Shown here piece by piece: positions 9,196-17,441 of a stretch of 64,000 bases of DNA. The DNA comes from Rubripirellula lacrimiformis (GTDB taxonomy: Bacteria > Planctomycetota > Planctomycetia > Pirellulales > Pirellulaceae). Each line of letters starts with the position of its first letter. Positions within the stretch are counted from its first letter, which is position 1. The position numbers and the translations under genes are program-made. The notes under the pieces were generated by a model that had not been told where the DNA came from, did no database searches, and was given only the letters and a program-made list of their open reading frames with translations. The stretch is taken from the NCBI RefSeq assembly GCF_007741535.1, contig NZ_CP036525.1, positions 2,480,001 to 2,544,000 on the forward strand. Reading direction: 5' to 3'.

Positions 9196-10403
9196 CACCG
9201 ATTCTGGCTCTGACTCTGACTCGGTGACGATGATGGTGGCGAATCAATCGCGACTTGGACGCCGCTGGGCAGATTGATCAGTGATGCCTGTACCTGTTTG
9301 GCGACCGCTAAGTCCATCGCCGGGTTGTCGCAGTACATCGGCAAGTCGTTCATCAATTGCCAGGCCGGACGCAATCCGATTCCACGGCTGTTGGCCAGTG
9401 TCAGAATCGAATCTCGTTCCTTCAGCTGGTCCTGGTCCAGAACGATCGCAGCCAGCCAGAAGTTGCTTTCGGTGCCCGTCGGTTGGTCGACGAAGCGAAC
9501 TCCGTCGATGGTCGAGAAGGCATCGCGGTATCGTGCGGCTAAGTTTCGCTTGCTAGCCAGGAAATGATCCAGCTGTTCAAGCTGTCCACACCCCAGGGCT
9601 GCGTTCAAGTTGGGCATGCGGAAGTTGTAGCCCACTTGATCATGGAAAAATTCCCACGCGTGCGGCACTTTCGCTGTGGTTGTTAAGTGCTTGGCCAATG
9701 GTCCCAGTTCGTCATCGTCGGTCAGAATGACGCCACCGCCGCCTGTCGTCGCGATCTTGTTGCCATTGAAACTGATCATCCCCAGGCGGCCGAAGGTGCC
9801 GGTATGCTGGCCAGCGACCTTGCTGCCGAGTGATTCGGCAGCATCTTCCACCACGGCAATTCCAAACCGATCGACGACGGCAATGATCGCTTGAATTTTG
9901 CAGGGGTGGCCAAACGCGTGCATCGGTACGATTGCCGTGATCGGCCGCCCGGTGGTGCGGTTGATCGTGACACCGTTTCGAACCTCGGTGATTTCAGCGA
10001 GGTAGTCGCCAAGTTTTTCCGGATCGAGGCCCAGCTGTTCGCTTTCGATTTCGACTAGGTGGGGAATCGCGTGCAGGTGGCTGACGGCATTGGCGGTGGC
10101 TACGAAAGTCATCGCCGGTACCAGCACTTCGTCCCCAGGTCGGACCCCGGCTAATTGCAACGCGACCAGCAACCCGGACGTTCCATTGGATACCGCCACC
10201 GCATACTTCGCACCGGTGATGTCGCACAGCATGCGTTCGAACTGATCCACGAAGCTGCCGACCGAAGAAACCCAGCCGGTTTCAACGCACTGTGCCACGT
10301 ATTTGGCTTCTTGGCCGCCGAAGTAGGGTGCATGCAGCGGTACGGATTGATCACCGATCACCGATGCGATGGTATCAACGATTTGGTTAGGCAGAGTGTT
10401 CAA
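9195..10403 (-). CDS. legC: PLP-dependent sugar aminotransferase LegC
   Basis: A 402-residue DegT/DnrJ/EryC1-type aminotransferase that converts the 4-keto sugar made by LegB to the 4-amino sugar. The PLP-binding lysine is K216 in SFNGNKIATTGGG, with D187 in VVEDAAES. The N-terminus PLHAPYFGGQE and WVSSVGSFVDQFE are characteristic of the LegC subgroup. The start is a TTG whose bases overlap the legB stop (TTGA, 10400-10403); no ATG precedes residue 58, and this start gives the usual distance to the PLH motif. Glutamate is the likely amino donor. Confidence 0.9.
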   Translation of the reverse strand: MNTLPNQIVDTIASVIGDQSVPLHAPYFGGQEAKYVAQCVETGWVSSVGSFVDQFERMLCDITGAKYAVAVSNGTSGLLVALQLAGVRPGDEVLVPAMTFVATANAVSHLHAIPHLVEIESEQLGLDPEKLGDYLAEITEVRNGVTINRTTGRPITAIVPMHAFGHPCKIQAIIAVVDRFGIAVVEDAAESLGSKVAGQHTGTFGRLGMISFNGNKIATTGGGGVILTDDDELGPLAKHLTTTAKVPHAWEFFHDQVGYNFRMPNLNAALGCGQLEQLDHFLASKRNLAARYRDAFSTIDGVRFVDQPTGTESNFWLAAIVLDQDQLKERDSILTLANSRGIGLRPAWQLMNDLPMYCDNPAMDLAVAKQVQASLINLPSGVQVAIDSPPSSSPSQSQSQNR

Positions 10404-11395
10404 ACGTTGTACGTCCCTGCTTTATAAAGTTTTAGGTTCGACGCATCGCGGAACCAGTCGATCGTTTGTTTCAGTCCACGACGGAGTCCGTCGTTGTCGC
10501 CATATTGCGGAACCCAGTCCGTCAATTTGGCGGCTTTGGAAGCGTCGGCACACAACCGGAATACTTCGCTCTTTTCGGGACGGATGCGTTGTTGTTCTTG
10601 TTCAATTTCAACTTCGACGGACATCAATTCGCAAATCATTGCCAGCGTGTCGGCGACTGAAATCTCGTAGCCCGTGCCTAGATTGATGACTTCACCGTTG
10701 GTGTTTTCGGAGCGCAAGATCGCTTCGAATCCGGCGGCCGTATCGGCGACGTAGTTGAAATCGCGAGTCGGGGTAAGGTCGCCCATTTTCAGTTTGGTCG
10801 CACCGGCCGCGACCTGTGCAATCACGGTCGGAATGACTGCTCGTGCCGACTGACGCGGGCCGTACGTGTTGAACGGACGTACGACTGTCACGGGCGTGTC
10901 AAAGGAACGGAAGTAAGAAAGGGCTAGTTGGTCAGCGCCAATCTTAGATGCCGAATACGGCGACTGTCCCTTCAGCGGGTGTTCTTCGTCGATGGGAACA
11001 TAGTCGGCCGTTCCATAGACTTCGCTGGTCGAAGTGTGCAAAACTTTAGCGACGTCAAAGTCGCGAGCCGCTTCCAGGACATTCAGCGTACCGTGGATGT
11101 TGGTGTCCACGTAGCTGCCGGGCGCTTGATAGCTGTAGGGGATCGCGATCAAGGCTGCCAAGTGAAGCACGGCTTCGGTACCGCGTACGGCGTGGCGAAC
11201 AAAAGTCGCATCCCGAATGTCGCCCGAGACAACTTCGATGCTGGATTTTGTTTGCTCGGGGATGGAGTCAAGCCAGCCCCACGAATTGAACGAATTGTAG
11301 GCCGCCAAGGCGCGTACGTCATAACCGCGCTGGACCAGAAGTTCAGTCAAGTGAGAACCAATGAAGCCATCGGCACCGGTGACAAGGATTTTCAT
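10400..11395 (-). CDS. legB: NAD-dependent GDP-GlcNAc 4,6-dehydratase LegB
   Basis: A 331-residue short-chain dehydrogenase/reductase of the extended type, the first committed enzyme of the legionaminic pathway. NAD-binding GADGFIGS is at residues 7-14, TSTSEVYG at 121-128, and the catalytic Tyr147-x3-Lys151 pair (YSASK). It starts with ATG at 11395 and overlaps legC by 4 bp. It is the first gene of the overlapping leg operon; upstream are hairpin repeats and a pseudogene remnant, so the operon promoter, if separate, lies in 11396-11480 or the repeats. No clear promoter was recognised. Confidence 0.92.
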   Translation of the reverse strand: MKILVTGADGFIGSHLTELLVQRGYDVRALAAYNSFNSWGWLDSIPEQTKSSIEVVSGDIRDATFVRHAVRGTEAVLHLAALIAIPYSYQAPGSYVDTNIHGTLNVLEAARDFDVAKVLHTSTSEVYGTADYVPIDEEHPLKGQSPYSASKIGADQLALSYFRSFDTPVTVVRPFNTYGPRQSARAVIPTVIAQVAAGATKLKMGDLTPTRDFNYVADTAAGFEAILRSENTNGEVINLGTGYEISVADTLAMICELMSVEVEIEQEQQRIRPEKSEVFRLCADASKAAKLTDWVPQYGDNDGLRRGLKQTIDWFRDASNLKLYKAGTYNV

Positions 11396-11477
11396 ATCAG
11401 GATGATGGTGAGAGTCTTAGGTGTCGTAGAAAAAGAATGTTCGAAAAGGTAGCCATGGGCAGCAAAGACCATTTGCG

Positions 11478-11640
11478 CCCCCCCTCACCCCAGCCCTCTC
11501 CCCCAGATTCCAACCAAGCTGCACTTGGATGGAATCAGGGGGAGAGGGGGCAAAAGGAAAGCGGTTGTTTTCTTTTGGCTCCCTCTCCCCCAGTGTCGGG
11601 CACGAGTTCTGCTCGTGCCCGAGACTGGGGGAGAGGAGGG
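11478..11640. repeat. Two hairpin repeat elements upstream of legB
   Basis: Two palindromic elements of the family found throughout the window. The first (11478-11551) has outer arms CCCTCTCCCCC/GGGGGAGAGGG around an inner stem CCAACCAAG/CTTGGATGG. The second (11579-11640) has the inner stem GGGCACGAG/CTCGTGCCC. Compared with the 17-19 kb array, the inner stems differ by paired changes (GGACACGAG/CTCGTGTCC there), which keeps base pairing. Neither is followed by a T-run, so simple intrinsic termination is not obvious. Confidence 0.85.
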
Positions 11641-11680
11641 CCAGTAGAACCAAGTCCTCGCCATCCTCACTCGTCTACTC

Positions 11681-11953
11681 AGTAAACTTGGCAGCCGCTC
11701 TCTCGCAGGCGGATTCGGCACTGACTTCGTGTTCCATGTCTGCCATCTGCTTCATCATGGCGTCAATCCGTAGGTTGCTGGGGGCGACCGTCCTGCAGGC
11801 TTGGGTCTGAAGCCGTGCGTCCGTACGGCGATCGACTATCCGCAACAGGCTGATGGATTGCAGTCGAATCGTGGAATTTGCAGGTGCTTTCACCTGTTGG
11901 CATAAATTGGATTTGAATCACTAACGGACAACTTGAAATGCTGCCGTGGAATC
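11681..11953 (-). pseudogene. Decayed C-terminal TPR tail of an O-antigen polymerase paralogue
   Basis: Read on the minus strand, this stretch aligns without gaps over about 70 codons to the C-terminal end of the TPR-tailed polymerase that ends at 12260. Matches include KAPANSTIRL against AIAPAHAALRL, and MMKQMADME against VIKQMAAID, with an R-x(7)-P spacing kept. Two adjacent stop codons (TAG TGA) interrupt the upstream part, and similarity fades further upstream. There is no start codon suited to a gene. It is best read as the remnant of a tandem duplication of that gene or of its 3' end. Similarity was judged by eye. Confidence 0.6.
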
Positions 11954-12259
11954 CATGCTGTCCTAAATCTAATCGGTTCCAATGCAATTTTGTGATTGCA
12001 TTGCGGTCAGTGCGGACTTCGTCCACGTGGGTGACCGATGATGTATGGAAACCCAGAAGCGATCGTGTGGTTGTTGCTGGACCGGCGAGCCCGACGGGGG
12101 CGCTGGTCTGGCGCATGGGCTTGAGGATGATTGCGGGCGAATGCCGATTCAACCATCGCCCAACGGATCGGGGCGTTTTCAACATGGTTGGCTAGAGCGG
12201 ATCCGGATAGCCGTTCTGGTCGTTACAACCCTTGGCGACCGGTTGGTTCGCTAGTGCAA
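11954..12259. other. Intergenic stretch, no gene seen
   Basis: About 300 bp between the polymerase and its decayed tail. It has no convincing reading frame. At 12012-12035 it carries a 24-bp sequence (GACTTCGTCCACGTGGGTGAC core) that recurs with two mismatches at 49852-49875 upstream of rmlB. Confidence 0.5.
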
Positions 12260-14884
12260 CTATTCCGCTTCCCCGGACAAGTCGATGGCCGCCATTTGTT
12301 TGATGACGTTTTCGAACCGCTTGTCGTCCGGGGTGATCTGGCGTCCCATGCGGGCTTGTTGGAGCGCTGTTTTGCGGTCTCCTGTGGATCGTAGCGTGGC
12401 GATCAGTTCTAGTCGCAGTGCAGCGTGGGCAGGGGCAATCGCGACCGCATTGGTGAAGCTCTTGATGGCTTCCTCTGGCCTCTGCAGGGCTAGCCACGCT
12501 TTCCCTTCCAACAGCAAGCAATTCGTTTTCTCTTCGATCGTTTCGCAGTCCTCGCATCCCAAGTTCTCGATCAGAGTCGGCAGCAGAGGGAAAAGTTCCG
12601 TCATTCGCCGAGTAGTGATTTCTCGGCTAGCGGTACGCATCACCGAGGGGGTGGTTGGCAGTGCTTTCAGCAGGTCCACATCTTTGTAATTCTGGGCCGC
12701 CCGTAACACGAACGTCGTTCGCGTCGGCGCCTGTACCAGTGAGTGGTTCCAAAACTGCTGTGCCAGATCATTCATTTGACCTTGCGCGGCCAATGTAGCC
12801 AGGCCTGATATTTGTAAATTTTGTCCGCGGTGAAGTTCCCCCAGTTGGGTTAGCAAGGTTTCGGTCACCAGCGGAGGATCGTCACGGCGTTGGTCCGATA
12901 GGAAATCCAGCGAGATTAAATTGCTGCGAATGTCGGTGGCCAGCGGTAGCCGGGCGAGGGCTTGTCGATACTGATCGGCGGCCAGTTGATATTCCTGTGG
13001 TTCCGAGGCCCACCTGATCTTGCCGCTTTCAATCAGGCCGATCTGAGGCGGTAATCCTTCGATGTAGCTGGCTGCATTTCGGCCGATCAATCTTCGATAA
13101 AGCGGGGACGTGATTCGGTAGAGTTCGGTCGCTTCATCGGATGTGCTCGGCCGGGCACCAGCGACCTCTTTGGCACGGGCCAATCGGTGGTCTATTTGTG
13201 CCAGCATGATCTGCCGATCGACCCGGTCCGGTCGGCCAGCCGCAGTCTGGACCTGTTGTTGCATTTTCAACAGTGTATCAGGTGCTGTTTGCCCGGCAGC
13301 GATCCGCATTTGGGCGGCGCGGATGGCCGTGGTCAAGGCGGCGTCGTTGTTCAGGGACTGAGTGCCCGCGAAGACGGCCCAAGTGGATGCCAGCAAGACC
13401 AACAGTGCGATCGGCGCGGAAAGTTTGGCCAGTCTTTCGTTGGCGGTAATCCTAGACAGCAGGCTAGGAACTTCGTCGTCTTCGTCCGAAATCAATACCT
13501 CGGCTTCACTGGATCGGGATACTACCCCTGCCATCAGCAGTACGAACATGATCAGGTTGGCCGGCAGTATCAAACCGAAGTCGAACGACTGGGAAAACAA
13601 CACGGCAACTATGCAGTACCAGCCGGTAATACGAATGCCATGGTCGAGTGCATCGTGCGAAACTGAAATGGTCGTCAAGCACCAGATCAGGGCGGCTAGC
13701 AGCACCAGTGCCAATGAAATTCCTACCAGCCCCTGTTCGACAAATAATTCTAGCCACAGGTTATCGGCATGCAGGAACCATGACTTGGGAAGATCGTTCT
13801 GGTAAGGCAAGTAAGCGTAGGCATAGGACGAAAGCCCTGATCCTCCGGGCAGATATGACAGCCCCGCTTGCCATCCTTCGGGCCAATGCTGTAATCGACC
13901 ATCGTTGGCTAGCGTCTGGGCATCCGAGGTGAAAACTTCTAGGCGTTTGATTGATTCAAGATCCAACTGCAACGGCACGATCAGAAATGCCACTGCAGCC
14001 CCAACCACTGCGATTGCGACCGGTACGGTTGCCCAGCCTCGGCGATTCCGCAGCCATCCGAATGCAACGGTGCTAGCCAGTACCGCCGCGCCCAGTCCGC
14101 CACGCGAACCGCATACCAATAACCCCACCACGCACAGAACGGCGCAGGTCAGGCCGATCGCTGAGTCGCGGTCGCTGGCCAGGGCAAACAGTTCTCCAAT
14201 TTCGAAATCTTCGCCGTCGATTTCTTGACCGGTCAGCGCCGACAGACGCCACCCCAGAAGACCGAGGCTGGCGGCCAGGCCTAAGTTCAACGTCAACGCA
14301 GCATTGTTCCGGTTGATGAAGGTGGAAAAGTCCTTGCCATTTGAGTCTCGGACAAGGTCAAAAAACGGCAGTTCAGGGAGCGTCAGGGAAATCACGCCAA
14401 GCACCGAGATGATCGCGCCGGTGATTGCCACGCTGCTGAGCAAGCCGATCACTCTAGCCCTGGTGTTGAACACTCGAACCGCAGTCCACGCCAGCGCCAG
14501 CATCATGCCCAACCAGGCTGCGGCGTGGGCGGAATAGTCCGGAGCGACCGAAATGGAGAACGAACTTGGCAGCATCTGGGCTGGCAAAATCGGTTCCAGC
14601 CACTGCGTGTAGGCTTCGTAGGATCCGGGGCTTAGGAATTCCACGATCCCAGGTGATAGAGCGGCGGTCTGAAATTGCGAATACATGAACCAGGCCAGCA
14701 GCGGCACCAGCACCAGCATTTGCCGAGGCCGATGATAGGTCGACCAAGTGAACAGGGTTGGCAGAGCCAGCACGAATGCGGTGCCAATTGCCATCGCCGC
14801 CAACGCTTGCGTCCACCACAGCACGCCACCCAGGTCGATCGCGACCAGCAAAGGCAGAATCAGCAGAATGGCGGCAGAGGCCAT
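12260..14884 (-). CDS. O-antigen polymerase/ligase with C-terminal TPR region
   Basis: An inner-membrane protein of about 874 residues: roughly a dozen hydrophobic segments in the first 475 residues, then a soluble tail with tetratricopeptide-like repeats (WLALQRPEEAIKSFTNA near the end). The loop with INRNNAALTLNLG, CGSRGGLG and DGRLQHWPEGW is typical of the O-antigen ligase (Wzy_C/WaaL) family. It is clearly a paralogue of the protein at 50610-53357. The frame is open to a TTG at 14959; the ATG at 14884 directly before the first membrane segment was preferred, with GTG 14920 possible. It likely polymerises or ligates lipid-linked polysaccharide in the periplasm. Confidence 0.82.
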   Translation of the reverse strand: MASAAILLILPLLVAIDLGGVLWWTQALAAMAIGTAFVLALPTLFTWSTYHRPRQMLVLVPLLAWFMYSQFQTAALSPGIVEFLSPGSYEAYTQWLEPILPAQMLPSSFSISVAPDYSAHAAAWLGMMLALAWTAVRVFNTRARVIGLLSSVAITGAIISVLGVISLTLPELPFFDLVRDSNGKDFSTFINRNNAALTLNLGLAASLGLLGWRLSALTGQEIDGEDFEIGELFALASDRDSAIGLTCAVLCVVGLLVCGSRGGLGAAVLASTVAFGWLRNRRGWATVPVAIAVVGAAVAFLIVPLQLDLESIKRLEVFTSDAQTLANDGRLQHWPEGWQAGLSYLPGGSGLSSYAYAYLPYQNDLPKSWFLHADNLWLELFVEQGLVGISLALVLLAALIWCLTTISVSHDALDHGIRITGWYCIVAVLFSQSFDFGLILPANLIMFVLLMAGVVSRSSEAEVLISDEDDEVPSLLSRITANERLAKLSAPIALLVLLASTWAVFAGTQSLNNDAALTTAIRAAQMRIAAGQTAPDTLLKMQQQVQTAAGRPDRVDRQIMLAQIDHRLARAKEVAGARPSTSDEATELYRITSPLYRRLIGRNAASYIEGLPPQIGLIESGKIRWASEPQEYQLAADQYRQALARLPLATDIRSNLISLDFLSDQRRDDPPLVTETLLTQLGELHRGQNLQISGLATLAAQGQMNDLAQQFWNHSLVQAPTRTTFVLRAAQNYKDVDLLKALPTTPSVMRTASREITTRRMTELFPLLPTLIENLGCEDCETIEEKTNCLLLEGKAWLALQRPEEAIKSFTNAVAIAPAHAALRLELIATLRSTGDRKTALQQARMGRQITPDDKRFENVIKQMAAIDLSGEAE

Positions 14885-14979
14885 CGTCGTGAAAATAGGT
14901 ATTTGACGCGAGGGTTTCACGGAACGCGGGGTGTTAGAGAAGTTGGAGGCAGGCAACAAATCAGTTCATGATCGAGCTG

Positions 14980-15960
14980 TCAGGGCTGCAATTCACGTAG
15001 GTCGTGCTGGACCATGATCCGTACAATTTCGGGCAACTGAGTGGTGGCGGTCCAGCCAAGTTGCTGCTTGGCTTTGGATGGATTTCCCAACAGTCGATTG
15101 ACCTCCGCAGGTCGCAGGTAGCGAGGATCCTGCTGGATATAGTCTCGCCAATCAAGGTCGACGACGCGAAAAGCAATTGCCAGAAAGTCTTCGACGCTGT
15201 GGTCGATCCCCGTCCCAAGGATATAGTCGTCGGGGGCGGGTTGTTGCAAAATTCGCCACATCGCATCGACATAGTCAGGGGCAAATCCCCAGTCGCGTCG
15301 TCCATCGAGCGACCCTAGCGTGATCGTGTCTTGTAGGCCCAAGGAGATTGCAGCAGCAGCTTTAGTGATTTTACGGGTGACGAAAGATTCACCCCGCCGA
15401 GGAGACTCGTGGTTGTAGCAAATCGCATTGCAAGCGAACAGTTCGAAGGAGTCGCGGTACAGCGTCGTCATTTGAGTCGCAAACGCTTTGGCGATCCCGT
15501 AGGGAGTGACCGGACGCATCGGCGTTGTTTCGTTCTGCGGGGATTCGTCGGGGCGGCCGAATATCTCGCTGCTACTGATGTGCAGGAATTTGGGAGGCGT
15601 GGGAAGATCACGCAGAATTTCCAGCAGCTTCAGGGTCCCCATCGCCGTGAATTGACAAGTCGATTCAGGAATCTCGAAGCTGGCTCCCACGTGGCTCTGA
15701 CCGGCCAAGTGATACAGTTCGTCCGGCATTGTCTTGTGCAGAATGCGGCGAATGGTTGTGACGTCGTCGAGGTCGGCGTAGTGAAGAAACAGTCGTTCGT
15801 TGTAGACGTCTTTGTCGTAGAAAAGGGGATCTAGACGGGTGCGGACGGTTGAACTGTTTCGCCGGACCAACCCGTGCACGGTATACCCCTTGGCCAACAA
15901 TCGTTCCGCCAAATAGGAACCGTCTTGTCCGGTGATGCCTGTGATCAGCGCGGTGGGCAT
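14980..15960 (-). CDS. gmd: GDP-mannose 4,6-dehydratase
   Basis: A 326-residue extended SDR enzyme converting GDP-mannose to GDP-4-keto-6-deoxymannose, the precursor of fucose, rhamnose or perosamine. The family-specific start ALITGITGQDGSYLAE, NSSTVRTRLDPL, the ISSSEIFG triad region and the YGIAK catalytic pair are all visible, as is NHESPRRGESFVTRKI. The frame extends upstream to 16017, but the ATG at 15960 starts the family motif. No GDP-fucose synthetase or reductase for the keto sugar lies in the window, so the final sugar is unknown. It sits 34 bp after the glycosyltransferase gene. Confidence 0.93.
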   Translation of the reverse strand: MPTALITGITGQDGSYLAERLLAKGYTVHGLVRRNSSTVRTRLDPLFYDKDVYNERLFLHYADLDDVTTIRRILHKTMPDELYHLAGQSHVGASFEIPESTCQFTAMGTLKLLEILRDLPTPPKFLHISSSEIFGRPDESPQNETTPMRPVTPYGIAKAFATQMTTLYRDSFELFACNAICYNHESPRRGESFVTRKITKAAAAISLGLQDTITLGSLDGRRDWGFAPDYVDAMWRILQQPAPDDYILGTGIDHSVEDFLAIAFRVVDLDWRDYIQQDPRYLRPAEVNRLLGNPSKAKQQLGWTATTQLPEIVRIMVQHDLRELQP

Positions 15961-15994
15961 GGGTGTGAATGAAAACGAGGGGAGAAGATTGCCG

Positions 15995-17242
15995 TTAGGA
16001 TCCAGCAGATGTGCCATCGGTTGGCAGCAGTTCTTTCAGCATGGCACTAAACTGCTTGGTGACTACCGGTCGATCATAGCGCTGCAATGCGATTTCGCGG
16101 GCCCTTCGCCCAGCCTTTGCCAATTCTTCTCGGTTGCCAGCGGCTTTGGCGACTGCCGCGGCCATGGCACCCGCCTGCCCCGGCGGGCAAGTCCACCCCA
16201 AACGATGTCCGCTGACGGTTTGTGCCAGGTCAGTGCGATCATCAGCGATCGCCAACACAGCGCGGCCAGCCGCCAAAATCCCGTACAGCTTGCTAGGACA
16301 AAGGCAGCCAGTGATATTCGGATGCATCGATACAACGTGCAGGTCGGCCGCTGACAAACTTTCACCCAGCGATTCACGCGGCTGATAAGGCAGGAAGCGG
16401 ACCCGATCCGAATCGCCCGCCTGATCCACCAATGCCTCCTTGACGGCGCCGTCGCCGACCAGCAGCAGGACGGCGTTGTCGGGCCACTGGGCGGTCCGGG
16501 TCGCGTCAATCAACACATCCAACCGCTGGGTCAGGCCCATGTTGCCACTGTGCATCACCACGATCTTGTCGCCCAAACCATGCCGGCTTCGGAATGGGTT
16601 TTTCGAACCGTCGATAGGCTGGATCGATTGGCAGTCCGACCAGTTTGGCAGCACTCGCATCTTGGCCGGATCGATCGACCACGGTGAGGCGATCAGGCGA
16701 CGTTCCATGCAATCCCCCAGCACAACGACTCGGTCGGCCTGGTCGTAAGCCGATTTTAAGCGACGACGAAGCCGCCGCGTCAGCCAGCTCGTTTTGACCT
16801 TTCCGATCGCCTCGGCGACATCCGGATAAATATCCTGGAGATAGCAGACCAATTTCGCGTCGGTGCGTTTGGCGTACTTTGCCGCTACCAAGGGGAGCAA
16901 AAATGGGTCGGTTTCGCTGACCACCAGGTCAAAGCGATGCTCGGTCGATCGCAGGTACCGTCTGGCCGCCCATGAAAATGACGTCAGGTTCAGGAGCCGG
17001 CCGAATTTTGATTTCTTTTCAAAACTGGAATGCCGCAGACGGTGGATAATGACGCCATCGCGAGTTTCCGTCCCATGGTGAACATATTCGTCGGTGGTTG
17101 GGCTATTGGGCATCCCGCATATCACATGAACCTGGAAATCCTGTGATAGGTCGATGCATAGGTCCGCCAACAATTGTCCCGTTGCTTCTGAATCGGGCCA
17201 ATAGCATCGGTTCAGAAATGCGACTGTTGGAAGTCGTGGCAC
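15995..17242 (-). CDS. Family 4 glycosyltransferase (WcaI/WbuB-like)
   Basis: A GT-B glycosyltransferase of about 415 residues, resembling colanic-acid WcaI/WbuB: VAFLNRCYWPDSEATGQL at the start, VCYLQDIYPDVAEAIG in the middle and HSGNMGLTQRLDVLIDA opening the donor domain. It acts in the cytoplasm on a lipid-linked acceptor. No ATG lies near the true N-terminus; GTG codons at 17242 and 17278 are the best starts. The frame stays open for another 230 codons into the upstream hairpin array, which is an artefact of stop-poor repeats. Substrate unknown. Confidence 0.85.
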   Translation of the reverse strand: MPRLPTVAFLNRCYWPDSEATGQLLADLCIDLSQDFQVHVICGMPNSPTTDEYVHHGTETRDGVIIHRLRHSSFEKKSKFGRLLNLTSFSWAARRYLRSTEHRFDLVVSETDPFLLPLVAAKYAKRTDAKLVCYLQDIYPDVAEAIGKVKTSWLTRRLRRRLKSAYDQADRVVVLGDCMERRLIASPWSIDPAKMRVLPNWSDCQSIQPIDGSKNPFRSRHGLGDKIVVMHSGNMGLTQRLDVLIDATRTAQWPDNAVLLLVGDGAVKEALVDQAGDSDRVRFLPYQPRESLGESLSAADLHVVSMHPNITGCLCPSKLYGILAAGRAVLAIADDRTDLAQTVSGHRLGWTCPPGQAGAMAAAVAKAAGNREELAKAGRRAREIALQRYDRPVVTKQFSAMLKELLPTDGTSAGS

Positions 17243-17441
17243 GTCGACGTCGTTTGCAATGGGAAAGGTTGGAGGCACGTTTGACGAGCATGATTGGTTC
17301 GCTTCGGGGGTGCAACTGAATTGGGTTCCCCAGCGGGAATGTACCAAGATGACGGCACCCAGAATTCCTACAACCGCTGTATTTATACCTCTCCCCCATG
17401 TGAGCGGCCAAGGGGCTTCTCTGGCTGAATTCGTTTCGTCC

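Noticed and set aside
11478-11640. Hairpins as classic rho-independent terminators of the polymerase gene
   Set aside because: Stems are strong, but no T-run follows on either strand, and the same elements occur far from gene ends.
11763-12185. 140-codon minus-strand frame
   Set aside because: It overlaps the decayed polymerase tail in another frame and has no protein-like composition.
13143-14971. Plus-strand frames inside the TPR polymerase gene
   Set aside because: Antisense shadows caused by high GC content of the real gene.
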